Assembly: GCF_016595505.1 (NCBI RefSeq)
Contig: NZ_JAENIL010000033.1
Location: forward strand, 1-64,000
DNA: 64,000 nt
Reading direction: 5' to 3'
Source of the DNA: Pelagicoccus mobilis
Lineage (GTDB): Bacteria > Verrucomicrobiota > Verrucomicrobiia > Opitutales > Opitutaceae
This document shows, piece by piece, positions 27,238-35,704 of this stretch. Every line of letters starts with the position of its first letter. Positions within the stretch are counted from its first letter, which is position 1. The position numbers and the translations under genes are program-made. Below the pieces are notes generated by a model that saw only the letters and a list, made by a program, of their open reading frames with translations, was not told the origin of the DNA and made no database searches.

Positions 27238-29775
27238 ATGGATCTGCCGATCCTGGAGATAGAGGACGAGTTTTGTAGCAAACTCGCGAATACGAATCGT
27301 CTGGTTCTCGAAGCTCCAACGGGCTCTGGCAAATCGACACAAGTTCCCAAGTTCTTACTAAAAGGCGGTTTTCTCGATAATGGGGAAGCCGTCGTTTTGC
27401 AGCCGCGCAGGATTGCGGCTCGCATGCTAGCCAAGCGTGTATCTTGGGAAATTGGTGAGTCGCCGGGAAGAACGATCGGCTACCAAGTCAGGCACGATCG
27501 AGTATCGTCCCGTGACACGCGGGTCCACTTCGTGACCGAAGGGATCTTGCTGAGGCGAATGATCGCAGATCCGGATTTGAAGGGCGTATCGTGTATCGTG
27601 TTCGACGAATTTCACGAGCGGAGCATGCATGCTGACCTTACTCTGGCTCGTGCCTTGATGCTGCAGAGGACGAAGCGACCGGACCTCAAGCTTATCATCA
27701 TGTCCGCGACTTTGGATGCCTCGGAGCTGTCCACGTATCTTGAACCGTGCGAAATTGTGAAGTCGGAGGGCCGGACTTTCCCGGTTGAAGTGGGCTATAT
27801 CGATAACAGGTCCGCTAACAGTGATTTGCCGATTTGGGAGCTTGCTGCGAATGCGACGGCTGAAGGATTGAAGACCCAGAGCGAGGGACATGCTTTGGTG
27901 TTTATGCCCGGAGCGTTCGAGATCGGTAAAACGATCGCAGCTTTGGGGCGTCGTTTGTCCGCCCGGGGTTTTGAGCTTTTGCCGTTGCACAGTGAGCTGA
28001 GCGCGAAGGATCAGGATCGTGCTGTTGAGGGCGGAAATCGGAGGAAGGTGATCGTAGCCACGAATGTGGCTGAGACTTCGCTTACGATTGATAACGTGAG
28101 ACTCGTTGTTGATAGCGGCCAGGCTCGGATCGCTCGATATGATCCGATTCGTGGCATTAATACTCTTTGGATCGAAAGGATAAGTAATGCTTCGGCGAAG
28201 CAACGTTCTGGTCGTGCAGGGCGTACGGCTCCTGGAAAGGCGATTAGGCTTTGGACTGAACGAGAGAATGCGAATCGGGCTCTGTTTGAGGAGCCTGAAG
28301 TCAGGCGAGTCGATCTTTCGGAGATGCTGTTGTCGCTGCTTGCCACAGGTATCGGTTCTGTGGATGCGTTCGAGTGGTTTGAGAGACCAAACGAAGAGCG
28401 ACTTGCTGACGCTGTGCAATTGTTGCGTGGTCTGGAAGCGATCGACGACGACGGGCGACTCACGGCGCGAGGTCGGAAAATGAGCGGATTTCCGCTCCAT
28501 CCACGTTTTGCTTCCATGCTCCTTGCTGCAAAGGGTTTTGGTTGCGTGGAGGAAATGGCTCTAGCGGCGGCTCTTGCTCAATCGCGAAATATTCTACTTC
28601 GGAAAGTTGATAAGGCGGTAGAGAAGCGGCGTGAGGCCTTATGGGGAGAGGGGGGGAAGAGTGATCTGATTGCTCAGATGTTCGCTTGGAAGGCGGCGCT
28701 AAAGGAGCGTTTTGATATGCGTTTTTGCCAAGAGCTGGGTATTCATGCTCAGAGCGCTCGGCAAGTTTTGAAAGTAGCGAATCAGCTTTCTCAATACGCT
28801 GAAGCGAGCGGTTTGCTTGAGGGAGGAAAAGAGGTAGCTGCAGACGAAGCTGATATTCGCAAGTGTTTGCTTTGGGGATTCCCAGATCGCGTTTGTAGGC
28901 GGCTCGATTCGGGTACGCTGCGATGCTCGATGGTGGGAGGTCGCCGGGGGAACTTGGCGAGAGAGAGTTTAGCCGATGGTTCGGAGTTGTTCGTTGCCTG
29001 CGAGGTGAACGAAATTGGAAGGCAAGGGGGGCAGGTAAATACAGTTTTCAACCTTTGCTCGGCTATTGACGTCGAGTGGTTGGAGGAACTGTTTCCTGAT
29101 TTGTTTTCGGATGCTGAGGAAACTGCTTTTGACGAGAAACAGAAGCGAGTCGTGGAGCGGCGTGTGATTCGGTTTCAGGATTTGGAAATTTCTTCGAAAG
29201 AGAGTTTAGAGCCTGACCCTGGAAAGGCGGCTGAGGTTTTCGCGCGTTTAATCGAGGATGGAAAAGCGAAGTTGGCCAAATGGGATGACGATGTTGAGCA
29301 CTTTATCCGGAAGGTGAATTTTGTAGCGTCTACGTTTTCTGAATACGGATTTGAGGCGATTGACGAAGATGCTCGCACGCTAATTCTTGAACAATGTTGT
29401 ATGGGGATTCGTAGTATGAAGGATCTCAAGCGCAAGGAGGTGATGCCAGTTCTACACGAATGGGTGGGGCCGGAAACGCTTGCTATGGTGGAGAAGGAAT
29501 TGGCCGAAAAGATTAAATTGGAGAACGGAAAACCAGCCCGCTTGCGTGTTGATGCAGAGGGGCTGTTGACGTTATCGGCTAAGATTCAGTGCTTGTATGA
29601 CATCCCGGATACTCCGAAATTTTGCCAAGGAAGAGCTACCCCGAGAATTGAACTGCTTGCGCCGAATATGCGGCCGATTCAGATGACGACTGATTTGAAG
29701 GCGTTTTGGTCTGGTTCGTACGAGGGGATAAAGAAGGAGCTGAAAGGGCGTTATCCCAAGCACGAATGGCGTTAG
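27238..29775 (+). CDS. hrpB: ATP-dependent RNA helicase HrpB
   Basis: A DExH-box helicase of 845 residues, matching the HrpB family, whose cellular role is poorly known (RNA processing or virulence in some bacteria). Motifs run in order: Walker A APTGSGKST (26-34), motif Ia QPRRIAARMLA, the DEFH box (123-126), SATLD, and motif VI QRSGRAGR (about 322-328). The helicase-associated HA2 domain follows, and the HrpB-type C-terminal domain includes VMPVLHEWVGPE, LRVDAEGLLTLSAKIQ and a final FWSGSYEGIKKELKGRYPKHEW. It is three bases behind lysA. A modest terminator follows about 40 bases after the stop. Confidence 0.95.
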   Translation: MDLPILEIEDEFCSKLANTNRLVLEAPTGSGKSTQVPKFLLKGGFLDNGEAVVLQPRRIAARMLAKRVSWEIGESPGRTIGYQVRHDRVSSRDTRVHFVTEGILLRRMIADPDLKGVSCIVFDEFHERSMHADLTLARALMLQRTKRPDLKLIIMSATLDASELSTYLEPCEIVKSEGRTFPVEVGYIDNRSANSDLPIWELAANATAEGLKTQSEGHALVFMPGAFEIGKTIAALGRRLSARGFELLPLHSELSAKDQDRAVEGGNRRKVIVATNVAETSLTIDNVRLVVDSGQARIARYDPIRGINTLWIERISNASAKQRSGRAGRTAPGKAIRLWTERENANRALFEEPEVRRVDLSEMLLSLLATGIGSVDAFEWFERPNEERLADAVQLLRGLEAIDDDGRLTARGRKMSGFPLHPRFASMLLAAKGFGCVEEMALAAALAQSRNILLRKVDKAVEKRREALWGEGGKSDLIAQMFAWKAALKERFDMRFCQELGIHAQSARQVLKVANQLSQYAEASGLLEGGKEVAADEADIRKCLLWGFPDRVCRRLDSGTLRCSMVGGRRGNLARESLADGSELFVACEVNEIGRQGGQVNTVFNLCSAIDVEWLEELFPDLFSDAEETAFDEKQKRVVERRVIRFQDLEISSKESLEPDPGKAAEVFARLIEDGKAKLAKWDDDVEHFIRKVNFVASTFSEYGFEAIDEDARTLILEQCCMGIRSMKDLKRKEVMPVLHEWVGPETLAMVEKELAEKIKLENGKPARLRVDAEGLLTLSAKIQCLYDIPDTPKFCQGRATPRIELLAPNMRPIQMTTDLKAFWSGSYEGIKKELKGRYPKHEWR

Positions 29776-29812
29776 GGGGAAGGTCGCTATAGAGTGAAGA
29801 GCTCATGTCGAT

Positions 29813-29840
29813 TTGAGCGCATTGCTCGATAGATTTTTTT
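29813..29840 (+). terminator. Probable terminator of lysA-hrpB
   Basis: A six-pair stem (TTGAGC 29813-29818 with GCTCGA 29824-29829, one G-T pair) is followed after four bases by seven T (29834-29840). The stem is short, so confidence is moderate. Confidence 0.45.
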
Positions 29841-29864
29841 GCACGGAGTACGATACAATGTGGT

Positions 29865-30098
29865 ATGGCAATCCGTGAAGTAACAACGAGTGGCTCTACT
29901 ATTTTCGACAAGGCGCGAGAAGGGATGGAGCGAGGAAACCGCAAGCTAAACAAGGCGGTCTCTCAGGTCGCTCGTGGTGACTTCGGCCCTAATCCGATTC
30001 TGGAAATGTCTCACGCTGAGACCATGTACGGCGCTAATGCGCGAGTGATCCAGGCTCACTATGAGATGTTGGGCAATACGCTCGATGCGAAGAGCTAA
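29865..30098 (+). CDS. Small protein resembling the C-terminal segment of flagellar rod/hook proteins
   Basis: A 77-residue protein without signal peptide or membrane helix. The N-terminal half is a charged amphipathic helix (FDKAREGMERGNRKLNKAV). The C-terminal half, EMSHAETMYGANARVIQAHY followed by EMLGNTLDAKS, strongly recalls the C-terminal helix of FlgB/FlgC/FlgE/FlgG, in which a Y-x-AN-x-x-VI-x-x-x-x-EMLG-x-x-LD pattern forms the axial coiled coil. Free-standing small proteins with this pattern occur in many bacteria and have no known role. No flagellar gene is visible in the window. It is monocistronic as far as can be seen. Confidence 0.72.
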   Translation: MAIREVTTSGSTIFDKAREGMERGNRKLNKAVSQVARGDFGPNPILEMSHAETMYGANARVIQAHYEMLGNTLDAKS

Positions 30099-30244
30099 GT
30101 CTGAAGCTCTAACAAATCTCGTAAAACAGTTGCTAATCTCCCTCTGAGGGGGACTAGCGAGGCGGACTGAATTCAGTAGGGGTTAATCTAGGCTGTTTTT
30201 GGTCGAGGTAACTAGGGTGCGAAGACTTCGCATTTCTTTTGGCC

Positions 30245-31252
30245 ATGAACTTTCTATCGCTTGCCGCACTTCCTGGTACCCATCCAGGCGATGCCATCAC
30301 AGATGTGTTGGGAATTGTAGCGGTGTGCGCGTTTTTCGCGATCGCTTGCTACATCGGATTGCAGGTGCTTACGGGGAGTTCGCAAAAGTCATTGCCAGCC
30401 TCTTCTAGTCTCGGGGACTATTGCCGGGAATCGGCTGAAAAGGAGGTGGAGAAAGAGCCCAAAGTCGAAGTTGACGAGAAGCAGGAGCTCGAAAAGCACT
30501 GTGAATCCTTTTTGATCGAAATTGTGGAAACGGGGCGGACGAAGCTCGATGATTTCGCTCGACTGTCGGATGATACGTTCAATCAGATTTCCGACGGATA
30601 CGCTTCGAACTCTTTTGGTCATGAAGGGGAAACTCATGCGGTCCGTTCCAAGAAGTTCTTGTCGGTCTGCGAGCGACAGTGGGGGCCTATCAGGAACGAT
30701 ATTGGTTATGTTTCCTACATGGATATCAACGAAGTGCTAAGGCACATCCTTGTAAACCATCGCATGCTTGATGGTCATGGCCATGGAAATAACGAGGTCA
30801 TGGATATGAGTCCTGAGGTGCTGAGATCGCAGGAACTGGTGGCATTGATGCGGGTGGTTCCGAAGGACAAAGTCCGCCTTTTGCAAGAGCAGCTGCTTGC
30901 GGCGGTTGAGAATTTTGGGGCGCGTTTTGACGAGGAGTGCAAGGTTTGGCTGAACGAGCAGATCGTTAAGATCAATGCGGAGATGCGTCCTCGGAAGTCG
31001 CGCAGTGTTCAGATTTCTGATACGGAGTACTATAAGCGTTTTAAGCAGATGCGGGTTCGTCTTGAGCTTGTGGCTCGTCTCGCGGATGGAGTGGTCGAAA
31101 ACACGCAGCGAGTTAGCGAATCAGGTCTTGCGTTGAGTCAAGTGATCCACGTGGGGACGGTTCTGCGGATCTTAGCTTCTTTGCCTGAGTGGTTTTCCGA
31201 GCTCGAGCTTGCTGGCCAGGAAGAAGCGGCTTTTGAGCTTGAGAGCGTCTAG
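30245..31252 (+). CDS. Membrane-anchored protein of unknown function
   Basis: Unrecognised. From the ATG at 30245 it has 335 residues; a TTG six bases earlier is less likely. One hydrophobic helix near the N-terminus (about 18-42, VLGIVAVCAFFAIACYIGLQVL) is followed by a low-complexity acidic/basic linker (EKEVEKEPKVEVDEKQELEK) and a largely helical domain of about 260 residues, with a His/Asn-rich patch (GHGHGNNEVMD, about 175-186) in its middle. This predicts an inner-membrane anchor with a cytoplasmic helical domain. It lies between the rod-like small protein and the convergent MFS gene, only four bases from the latter's stop. Confidence 0.7.
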   Translation: MNFLSLAALPGTHPGDAITDVLGIVAVCAFFAIACYIGLQVLTGSSQKSLPASSSLGDYCRESAEKEVEKEPKVEVDEKQELEKHCESFLIEIVETGRTKLDDFARLSDDTFNQISDGYASNSFGHEGETHAVRSKKFLSVCERQWGPIRNDIGYVSYMDINEVLRHILVNHRMLDGHGHGNNEVMDMSPEVLRSQELVALMRVVPKDKVRLLQEQLLAAVENFGARFDEECKVWLNEQIVKINAEMRPRKSRSVQISDTEYYKRFKQMRVRLELVARLADGVVENTQRVSESGLALSQVIHVGTVLRILASLPEWFSELELAGQEEAAFELESV

Positions 31253-31256
31253 AGGC

Positions 31257-32600
31257 CTATTTGCTGCTACGAAGTCGAAGCGCAGCGAATGTGAAGACTG
31301 CGATTGCCAAGACTACGAAATAGGGCGGACCCCAGGTAAAAGCGGTTTTGAAAAGCTCTCCGGATAGGGTGTCGTCTGTGAGGGAGGTGTAGGGCTCTTG
31401 TTTTCTCAGGTTGCCGATGGCGGTGGCGTAGACGTATCCGATCGCTCCGTACGCTAAGTTGAAGGACAGTCCCTTGAAGCTGAGTACGGTTGCTCGGTGT
31501 TTCGAGTCTGTTATTTGGTTGAGGTAGTGGCTCACGAAGAAGCCGTTGAGAAAAATTCCGCTGTAGACGAGTACCATCGGCAGTGCTCCCCAGTAGGGGA
31601 AGAATTGTGACATGAGCCAGAGTCCGCTCCCGATCGATAGCGAGAGTGCGATGTAATTGAATGTTTTGCTTCGGTTTTCAGCCATGGCTTTGCCGATTTT
31701 CGGCATGAATGTTCCGAGCAAGGCCAATCCGGAACCGATGAATCCGAAGGTGTATTCGGGGAGTTCGATCTGACGGTAGAATTCACTGTTGAGGGTAAGG
31801 ACCATTCGGACGATGTGATCGAACAGCATGCCGGAGCAGATGACGACGAGGGCTAGCGGCGTTTTGAGGATCCAGGCCCCTGCTTCCATCGTGTTTGCGA
31901 AGGATTGCTTGATGGTCTTCCATGAGCTCCCTGTGGGGGCGTTTTCCGAGCTATCTTTCATCCCAAGCGTGGTTATGAGAGCGAGGAAGCCGAGAATGAG
32001 GGTGCCAATTATGGGGAGGCGAATTGCGAGTTTGCTTGGTATCTCGTAATCTAAATTCAGCAATCCGATAACCGAGTTCACCTTGTCGACGTCGTATAGG
32101 ATCGCTCCGGTGCTCATTGCGATGACGAAGCCGATCGACTGAAAACGCATCTGTCTCTCAAGGACTTTGCCCCACTGGTCCTCAATGCCCTTTTCTTTGA
32201 GTGAGTCGTAGGCGAGGGCTTCGTCTGCTCCGCTGGCTGCGGCTTCGGCAGCTCCGCTTAATATTCGGTTGATCAGGAAGAGGTAGAATACGACTTGGCT
32301 GTTTCCAACAGGGGCGAAGAGGATCAGCAGCATCTCCAACACCATGATGACGGCTGAAAGAACGACGAGATTTCGACGTCCGATCGTATCTGCCAAAGCG
32401 CCGGACGGGACTTCCAGCAACACAATGGTGATCGCCCACACGGCATTGAGAATGGCGAACTGCTCGAGGCTAAGTCCGAAATCGAGGAAAAGGATGGTGA
32501 AAACGGGATAGTAGAATCTCGCGTTGAAGAAAACGCGGAACGCGATGAATCGTTTTACGTTCGGCAGGGAAAGCGGATCGGGTGGGGATGGGTCTGGCAC
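31257..32600 (-). CDS. Major facilitator superfamily transporter
   Basis: A 447-residue inner-membrane transporter with about twelve hydrophobic helices. The family loop signature between helices 2 and 3 is seen as GALADTIGRRNL (about 68-79). A long central cytoplasmic loop contains KDSSENAPTGSSWKTIKQ. An acidic DEALAYDSLKEKG stretch (about 123-135) resembles MFS proteins that are sometimes described as sugar or drug exporters, but the substrate is not deducible. The gene faces the unknown protein at 30245-31252 and stands alone. Confidence 0.88.
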   Translation of the reverse strand: MPDPSPPDPLSLPNVKRFIAFRVFFNARFYYPVFTILFLDFGLSLEQFAILNAVWAITIVLLEVPSGALADTIGRRNLVVLSAVIMVLEMLLILFAPVGNSQVVFYLFLINRILSGAAEAAASGADEALAYDSLKEKGIEDQWGKVLERQMRFQSIGFVIAMSTGAILYDVDKVNSVIGLLNLDYEIPSKLAIRLPIIGTLILGFLALITTLGMKDSSENAPTGSSWKTIKQSFANTMEAGAWILKTPLALVVICSGMLFDHIVRMVLTLNSEFYRQIELPEYTFGFIGSGLALLGTFMPKIGKAMAENRSKTFNYIALSLSIGSGLWLMSQFFPYWGALPMVLVYSGIFLNGFFVSHYLNQITDSKHRATVLSFKGLSFNLAYGAIGYVYATAIGNLRKQEPYTSLTDDTLSGELFKTAFTWGPPYFVVLAIAVFTFAALRLRSSK

Positions 32601-32667
32601 GTTGGTGGGCGTTGGTGTTTCCGCTTCTTACGGGAGGGCGGGCGACTTGATTGTTGTTCAGGCAAAA

Positions 32668-32706
32668 AGAAAAAGGCCGCTTCCTTTGAGGGAGCGGCCT
32701 TTTTTG
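32668..32706 (-). terminator. Strong terminator after the 35-residue membrane peptide
   Basis: A long stem (AAAAGGCCGCTTCC with GGAGCGGCCTTTT, one bulged T) has A/T runs on both sides and could act in both directions. On the minus strand it is 35 bases past the small ORF at 32742-32849. No plus-strand gene ends nearby, so it probably serves that small gene. Confidence 0.8.
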
Positions 32707-32741
32707 CTAAAAATCAAGGTTTGGGATAGCTGATCTTTCTC

Positions 32742-32849
32742 TTAAGCGACCAACGTTCGGGCAAGGGTCCAAATGGAATCTACCACGTAAATCCAGATGA
32801 AGATCGCGGAGATCATAAGGGAGATGATGCCGAACATGTTGAATCTCAT
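32742..32849 (-). CDS. 35-residue single-span membrane peptide
   Basis: A short gene read directly from the minus strand: ATG at 32849, TAA at 32744-32742. The peptide starts MRFNMFGIISLMISAIFIW, continues with an IYVVDSIW stretch and ends TLARTLVA. Residues 5-23 form one convincing transmembrane helix, flanked by an Arg on each side. A start at the second Met (codon 5) is possible. There is no clear Shine-Dalgarno site. The strong terminator just downstream and the lack of any other gene in the 338-base gap (32601-32938) support it. Function unknown; small single-span proteins often regulate larger membrane complexes. Confidence 0.6.
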   Translation of the reverse strand: MRFNMFGIISLMISAIFIWIYVVDSIWTLARTLVA

Positions 32850-32938
32850 GGTTCGGATTAGAACCCATGTGACTCGTTAAATAAAGTGTAAATTAGCAAC
32901 CTGTTTACAGATCGGGGAGTGGAGTAGGCGCTGTTGGC

Positions 32939-33727
32939 TTAGAGCTTTTGGAGGATTTCCTCTAGCGACTCGGTGGAAAGACCGAGGTTTTGGCTGCAAA
33001 AGTCGACGAGATCCTGAGTGAGGGGTGCGATGTAGGTCTCGGGGCCGTCTTCAAGATCGAAAACCATCCGGTATGCGTGGAGGGCGTGGCGGTTGATCGG
33101 GAGGACCTTCGCTATGGCTTCGGTCCAGCCGTCTTCTATGAAATCAAGAAAGAGGCCTTCGTCTGGTCCGTAGAGCTTGTCGCCTACGATGTGATGGCCG
33201 ATGTGCAGGGCGTGGGCTCGAATCTGGTGCTTGCGTCCCGTGATGGGGTCGACTTTGGCGAGGGTGTAGCGTCCGTTGGTGTAGAGCGGAGTGTAGCGGG
33301 TTTGGGCATCTTGGCGCCGTCCGTCGTGGCGAACTGTATTTTTCGAGTGAACGATGCTTTGGGTGTCTGGGCCGAGTGGGGCGTCGACGAGAGTTTCCTC
33401 TTTGAGTTCGCCTTCGAGGATCGCGATGTAGGTTTTGGAGACTTTGCGACGTTCGAGAGCCATTTGGAGATGGCGGGACTTGAGGCGGTGTTTGGCGAAA
33501 AGAACGATGCCGCTGGTTTCGCGATCCAGACGCGAGACGAGATGCGAGCGTTCGGACTGAAGATATTCGCGGCAAGCTCCCGCCAGTGAGGACCACGGGC
33601 CATTTTTGGAAGGGTGGCAAACGAGCAATGCCGGTTTGTTTACCAGAAGCACGTGATCGTCGTCTTGCAAAATCCAGTTTTCCAGCTCTTCGGGGGTGAC
33701 GAGCCAACCCCATTCGGTTGCAGGCAT
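32939..33727 (-). CDS. RluA-family pseudouridine synthase without S4 domain
   Basis: A 262-residue RNA pseudouridine synthase with catalytic Asp68 in SRLDRETSG and the GRKHQIRAHALHIGH motif near 165-179. It lacks the N-terminal S4 domain of the paralogue at 24980-25903, resembling RluA or TruC, which modify 23S rRNA or tRNA. Its substrate is not deducible. It begins three bases after the stop of the SDR gene, so the two are co-transcribed. Confidence 0.9.
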   Translation of the reverse strand: MPATEWGWLVTPEELENWILQDDDHVLLVNKPALLVCHPSKNGPWSSLAGACREYLQSERSHLVSRLDRETSGIVLFAKHRLKSRHLQMALERRKVSKTYIAILEGELKEETLVDAPLGPDTQSIVHSKNTVRHDGRRQDAQTRYTPLYTNGRYTLAKVDPITGRKHQIRAHALHIGHHIVGDKLYGPDEGLFLDFIEDGWTEAIAKVLPINRHALHAYRMVFDLEDGPETYIAPLTQDLVDFCSQNLGLSTESLEEILQKL

Positions 33728-33730
33728 TTA

Positions 33731-34531
33731 TTATTGATTCTCTGGGTTTGGGCGAAAGCGGCGGATGACTCGGCCGGCGACTCGGGTTCTGAGAGCAAGT
33801 GGAAGCATAGTCGAGAATAGGGACGCGAGCTTGTTTAAAAGCCCTGTTACGGTGAAAGGTTTTCCAGCGTTTAGGGCGCGGAGGGCCATGTTTGCTACTT
33901 GTTCGGGATCGTGGCTGTATCCGGCGGGGACGACGCGATCCTTGAAGCCGGCTCGTTTGAAGAACTCGGTTTTTGTGGGGCCGGGGCAGACGGCGATGGC
34001 ATTTACTCCGGATCCCTTGAGCTCGTCATTTAGGGCTAGGGTCCAGTTCAGCACGAACGCTTTGCTGGCTCCGTAGGTGGAGAGGTGGGGGGTAGGTTGA
34101 AACGCTGAAGTCGAGGCGATGTTCATAATCGAGCCTCCGCGTTCCTTGATTAGAGGCAGGAGCCGGGTGGTTATTTCGACTAGGGCGCAGACGTTTACCT
34201 CGAGGAGTTCGAGGTGCTCTTCGGGAGGAGTGTCGCCGGTTTCACCGTAGAGCCCGAAGCCGGCATTGTTCACGAGGAGAATCCTCCCTTGCCCTTTAGC
34301 GGATCGAATACGCCTTTCGAGTTCGTCTAATACCTTCTTGCGCTGATTCTTGTCCGAAAGATCGCACTCAAGGTGTTGGCGTTCAGGGACGTTTGAAAAA
34401 GATGCCGGTTTACGCCGAGAAAGGTTGAATATCGAAGCGTCCGGTTCTAACTTCAAATATCCTTCGATGATTGAATATCCGATCCCAGAAGAGCCTCCTG
34501 TAATGATAGCGAGGTCGTATCTAGAGCCCAT
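33731..34531 (-). CDS. Short-chain dehydrogenase/reductase
   Basis: A classical SDR of 266 residues that uses NAD(P)H to reduce or oxidise a carbonyl/alcohol. Motifs are TGGSSGIG (11-18), NNAG (88-91), Ser140 in NIAST, and the catalytic Tyr153 and Lys157 in YGASK. Arg39/Arg40 after the second strand favour NADP(H). The C-terminal LLNKLASLFSTMLPLALRTRVAGRVIRRF segment resembles proteins annotated as DltE-like or acyl-chain oxidoreductases, suggesting a lipid-type substrate, but this is a guess. It heads a two-gene unit with the RluA-like synthase and is divergent from raiA. Confidence 0.88.
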   Translation of the reverse strand: MGSRYDLAIITGGSSGIGYSIIEGYLKLEPDASIFNLSRRKPASFSNVPERQHLECDLSDKNQRKKVLDELERRIRSAKGQGRILLVNNAGFGLYGETGDTPPEEHLELLEVNVCALVEITTRLLPLIKERGGSIMNIASTSAFQPTPHLSTYGASKAFVLNWTLALNDELKGSGVNAIAVCPGPTKTEFFKRAGFKDRVVPAGYSHDPEQVANMALRALNAGKPFTVTGLLNKLASLFSTMLPLALRTRVAGRVIRRFRPNPENQ

Positions 34532-34582
34532 ACCGTTTGCTTTGGATGTTTGGGGTTATGCATCGAAAATCTAATAATAACC

Positions 34583-34589
34583 AAAGGAG
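34583..34589 (+). promoter_or_regulatory. Shine-Dalgarno site that fixes the hpf start
   Basis: AAAGGAG lies four bases before the ATG at 34594. It is one of the few clear ribosome-binding sites in the window and rules against the longer reading from 34537. Confidence 0.8.
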
Positions 34590-34593
34590 TATC

Positions 34594-34965
34594 ATGTACA
34601 CTGAGAACAACCACGACCTAATTATCACCGGCATCCACATGGATCTGACTGAGGCTATCAAGCAGACCGTAACGGATAAGGTGGAGCGACTCTTCAGGCA
34701 TGAGGACCGCATTATACGGGTCAAGGTTGAACTAGAATGCGTTTATGGGAAGGGCGGTAGCGAGCACGAGTTCATTGCCAAGGGCCATATTGAAATCAAT
34801 GGCCCATCGATGAATGTCTCTGTTTCTGACCCTGATTGCTACAAAGCGGTCGATTTACTCGTCGACAAGCTTGATCGCATGCTGCGTCGTCGCTCGCGCC
34901 TCCAGCGAGTGAAGCGTAAAGACACTCATGAGGTCGATATCCCGGCCAGCCTTCCGAAGGTCTAA
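34594..34965 (+). CDS. hpf: Ribosome hibernation promoting factor / RaiA
   Basis: Binds the 30S decoding centre and inactivates or dimerises ribosomes during slow growth. I chose the ATG at 34594 because an AAAGGAG Shine-Dalgarno site sits at 34583-34589; a start at 34537 would add 19 residues unlike the family. The 123 residues form the S30AE domain: IITGIHMDLTEAIKQTVTDK for strand 1 and helix 1, then the conserved basic end of helix 2, LVDKLDRMLRRRSRLQR. The C-terminal dimerisation domain of long HPF is absent, so this is the short type. A clear terminator follows. Confidence 0.92.
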   Translation: MYTENNHDLIITGIHMDLTEAIKQTVTDKVERLFRHEDRIIRVKVELECVYGKGGSEHEFIAKGHIEINGPSMNVSVSDPDCYKAVDLLVDKLDRMLRRRSRLQRVKRKDTHEVDIPASLPKV

Positions 34966-34994
34966 ACTTCGGCACGCCACTGTATTTTAACCTT

Positions 34995-35029
34995 AGCCGC
35001 CTGTAATTTTCGGGCGGCTTCTTTTTTTT
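34995..35029 (+). terminator. Rho-independent terminator of hpf
   Basis: The stem AGCCGCC (34995-35001) pairs with GGCGGCT (35013-35019), followed by TC and eight T (to 35029). Confidence 0.85.
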
Positions 35030-35108
35030 GAAAAAAGTCCTTGTCAGGAAGCACCAAAGCTACTTTCTTCCTGAGCCTTGATCGCCGACCCGGCGGTTAA
35101 GACCTGAA

Positions 35109-35185
35109 GCGGGGTTAGCTCAATTGGATAGAGCACCTGACTACGAATCAGGAGGTTAGGGGTTCGACTCCCTTACCCCGTGCCA
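35109..35185 (+). tRNA. tRNA-Arg (anticodon ACG)
   Basis: A full cloverleaf can be drawn: acceptor GCGGGGT with ACCCCGT (a G-T first pair), D arm GCTC/GAGC, anticodon arm CCTGA-CTACGAA-TCAGG with anticodon ACG, five-base variable loop AGGTT, T arm with TTCGACT loop, discriminator G, and an encoded CCA end. A34 is normally deaminated to inosine in tRNA-Arg(ACG), which needs a TadA not seen in this window. Confidence 0.95.
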
Positions 35186-35191
35186 CTTCAG

Positions 35192-35226
35192 ACAGCGGTT
35201 TTTCCGAAAGGAAGACCGCTGTTTGT
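35192..35226 (+). terminator. Terminator-like hairpin after tRNA-Arg
   Basis: ACAGCGGT (35192-35199) pairs with ACCGCTGT (35215-35222), with further pairing up to a GAAA tetraloop. The sequence TTGTGTATT follows. It starts seven bases after the tRNA CCA end. Confidence 0.6.
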
Positions 35227-35263
35227 GTATTCGGATGTTGGATTCATTCGAGAGTGAACGAGG

Positions 35264-35704
35264 CTAGTAGTCGATTTCTTTTCTGACTTTGAGCCAGAAG
35301 CTCACCAGATAGTGGATACGGGCGGGGCAGTTGCGCAGCGGGCGTTCTAGGTCCCAGAGGGGGATCCAGGCGCAATGTTCGATGCCTTCCTCGGTCTGAG
35401 GAGTGAATCCTTCGTCTTCGCCGGAATATCTAAGCAAAAACCATCGAGTTTGTTTGAGGGATTTTGTCTTGGCGAATTTCGAAACATGGATCGTGGGTAT
35501 TAGCTCGGTCAATACGCGCAGCTCTCTGGTTGTTAGCCCTGTTTCCTCGGACACTTCGGCGACTGCTGTTTTGGCAGCGGAGTTTTCTCGTTCTATAAGT
35601 CCTTTGGGGAGGTCCCATCGACCGTTTTTGAAGATAAAGAGGATGCGGTCGTTCGCGTCTAGGGTTAGCCCCCCGGCAGCCTCGATGGTGCGGAGCTTAT
35701 GCAT
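35264..35704 (-). CDS. Nudix hydrolase-like protein with a degenerate Nudix box
   Basis: A 146-residue Nudix-fold protein, expected to hydrolyse a nucleoside diphosphate linked to another group. The box region GLIERENSAAKTAVAEVSEETGL (about 35-57) keeps the metal-binding EVSEE glutamates. It departs from the consensus at two places: the Glu six residues after the first Gly is Asn, and the Arg of the REUxEE core is Ala. The RWDLPKG approach sequence is normal, similar to diadenosine or diphosphoinositol-polyphosphate hydrolases. Activity is therefore probable but not assured. Its ATG lies eight bases inside the 3' end of the PPK2 gene, so the two are coupled. Confidence 0.82.
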   Translation of the reverse strand: MHKLRTIEAAGGLTLDANDRILFIFKNGRWDLPKGLIERENSAAKTAVAEVSEETGLTTRELRVLTELIPTIHVSKFAKTKSLKQTRWFLLRYSGEDEGFTPQTEEGIEHCAWIPLWDLERPLRNCPARIHYLVSFWLKVRKEIDY

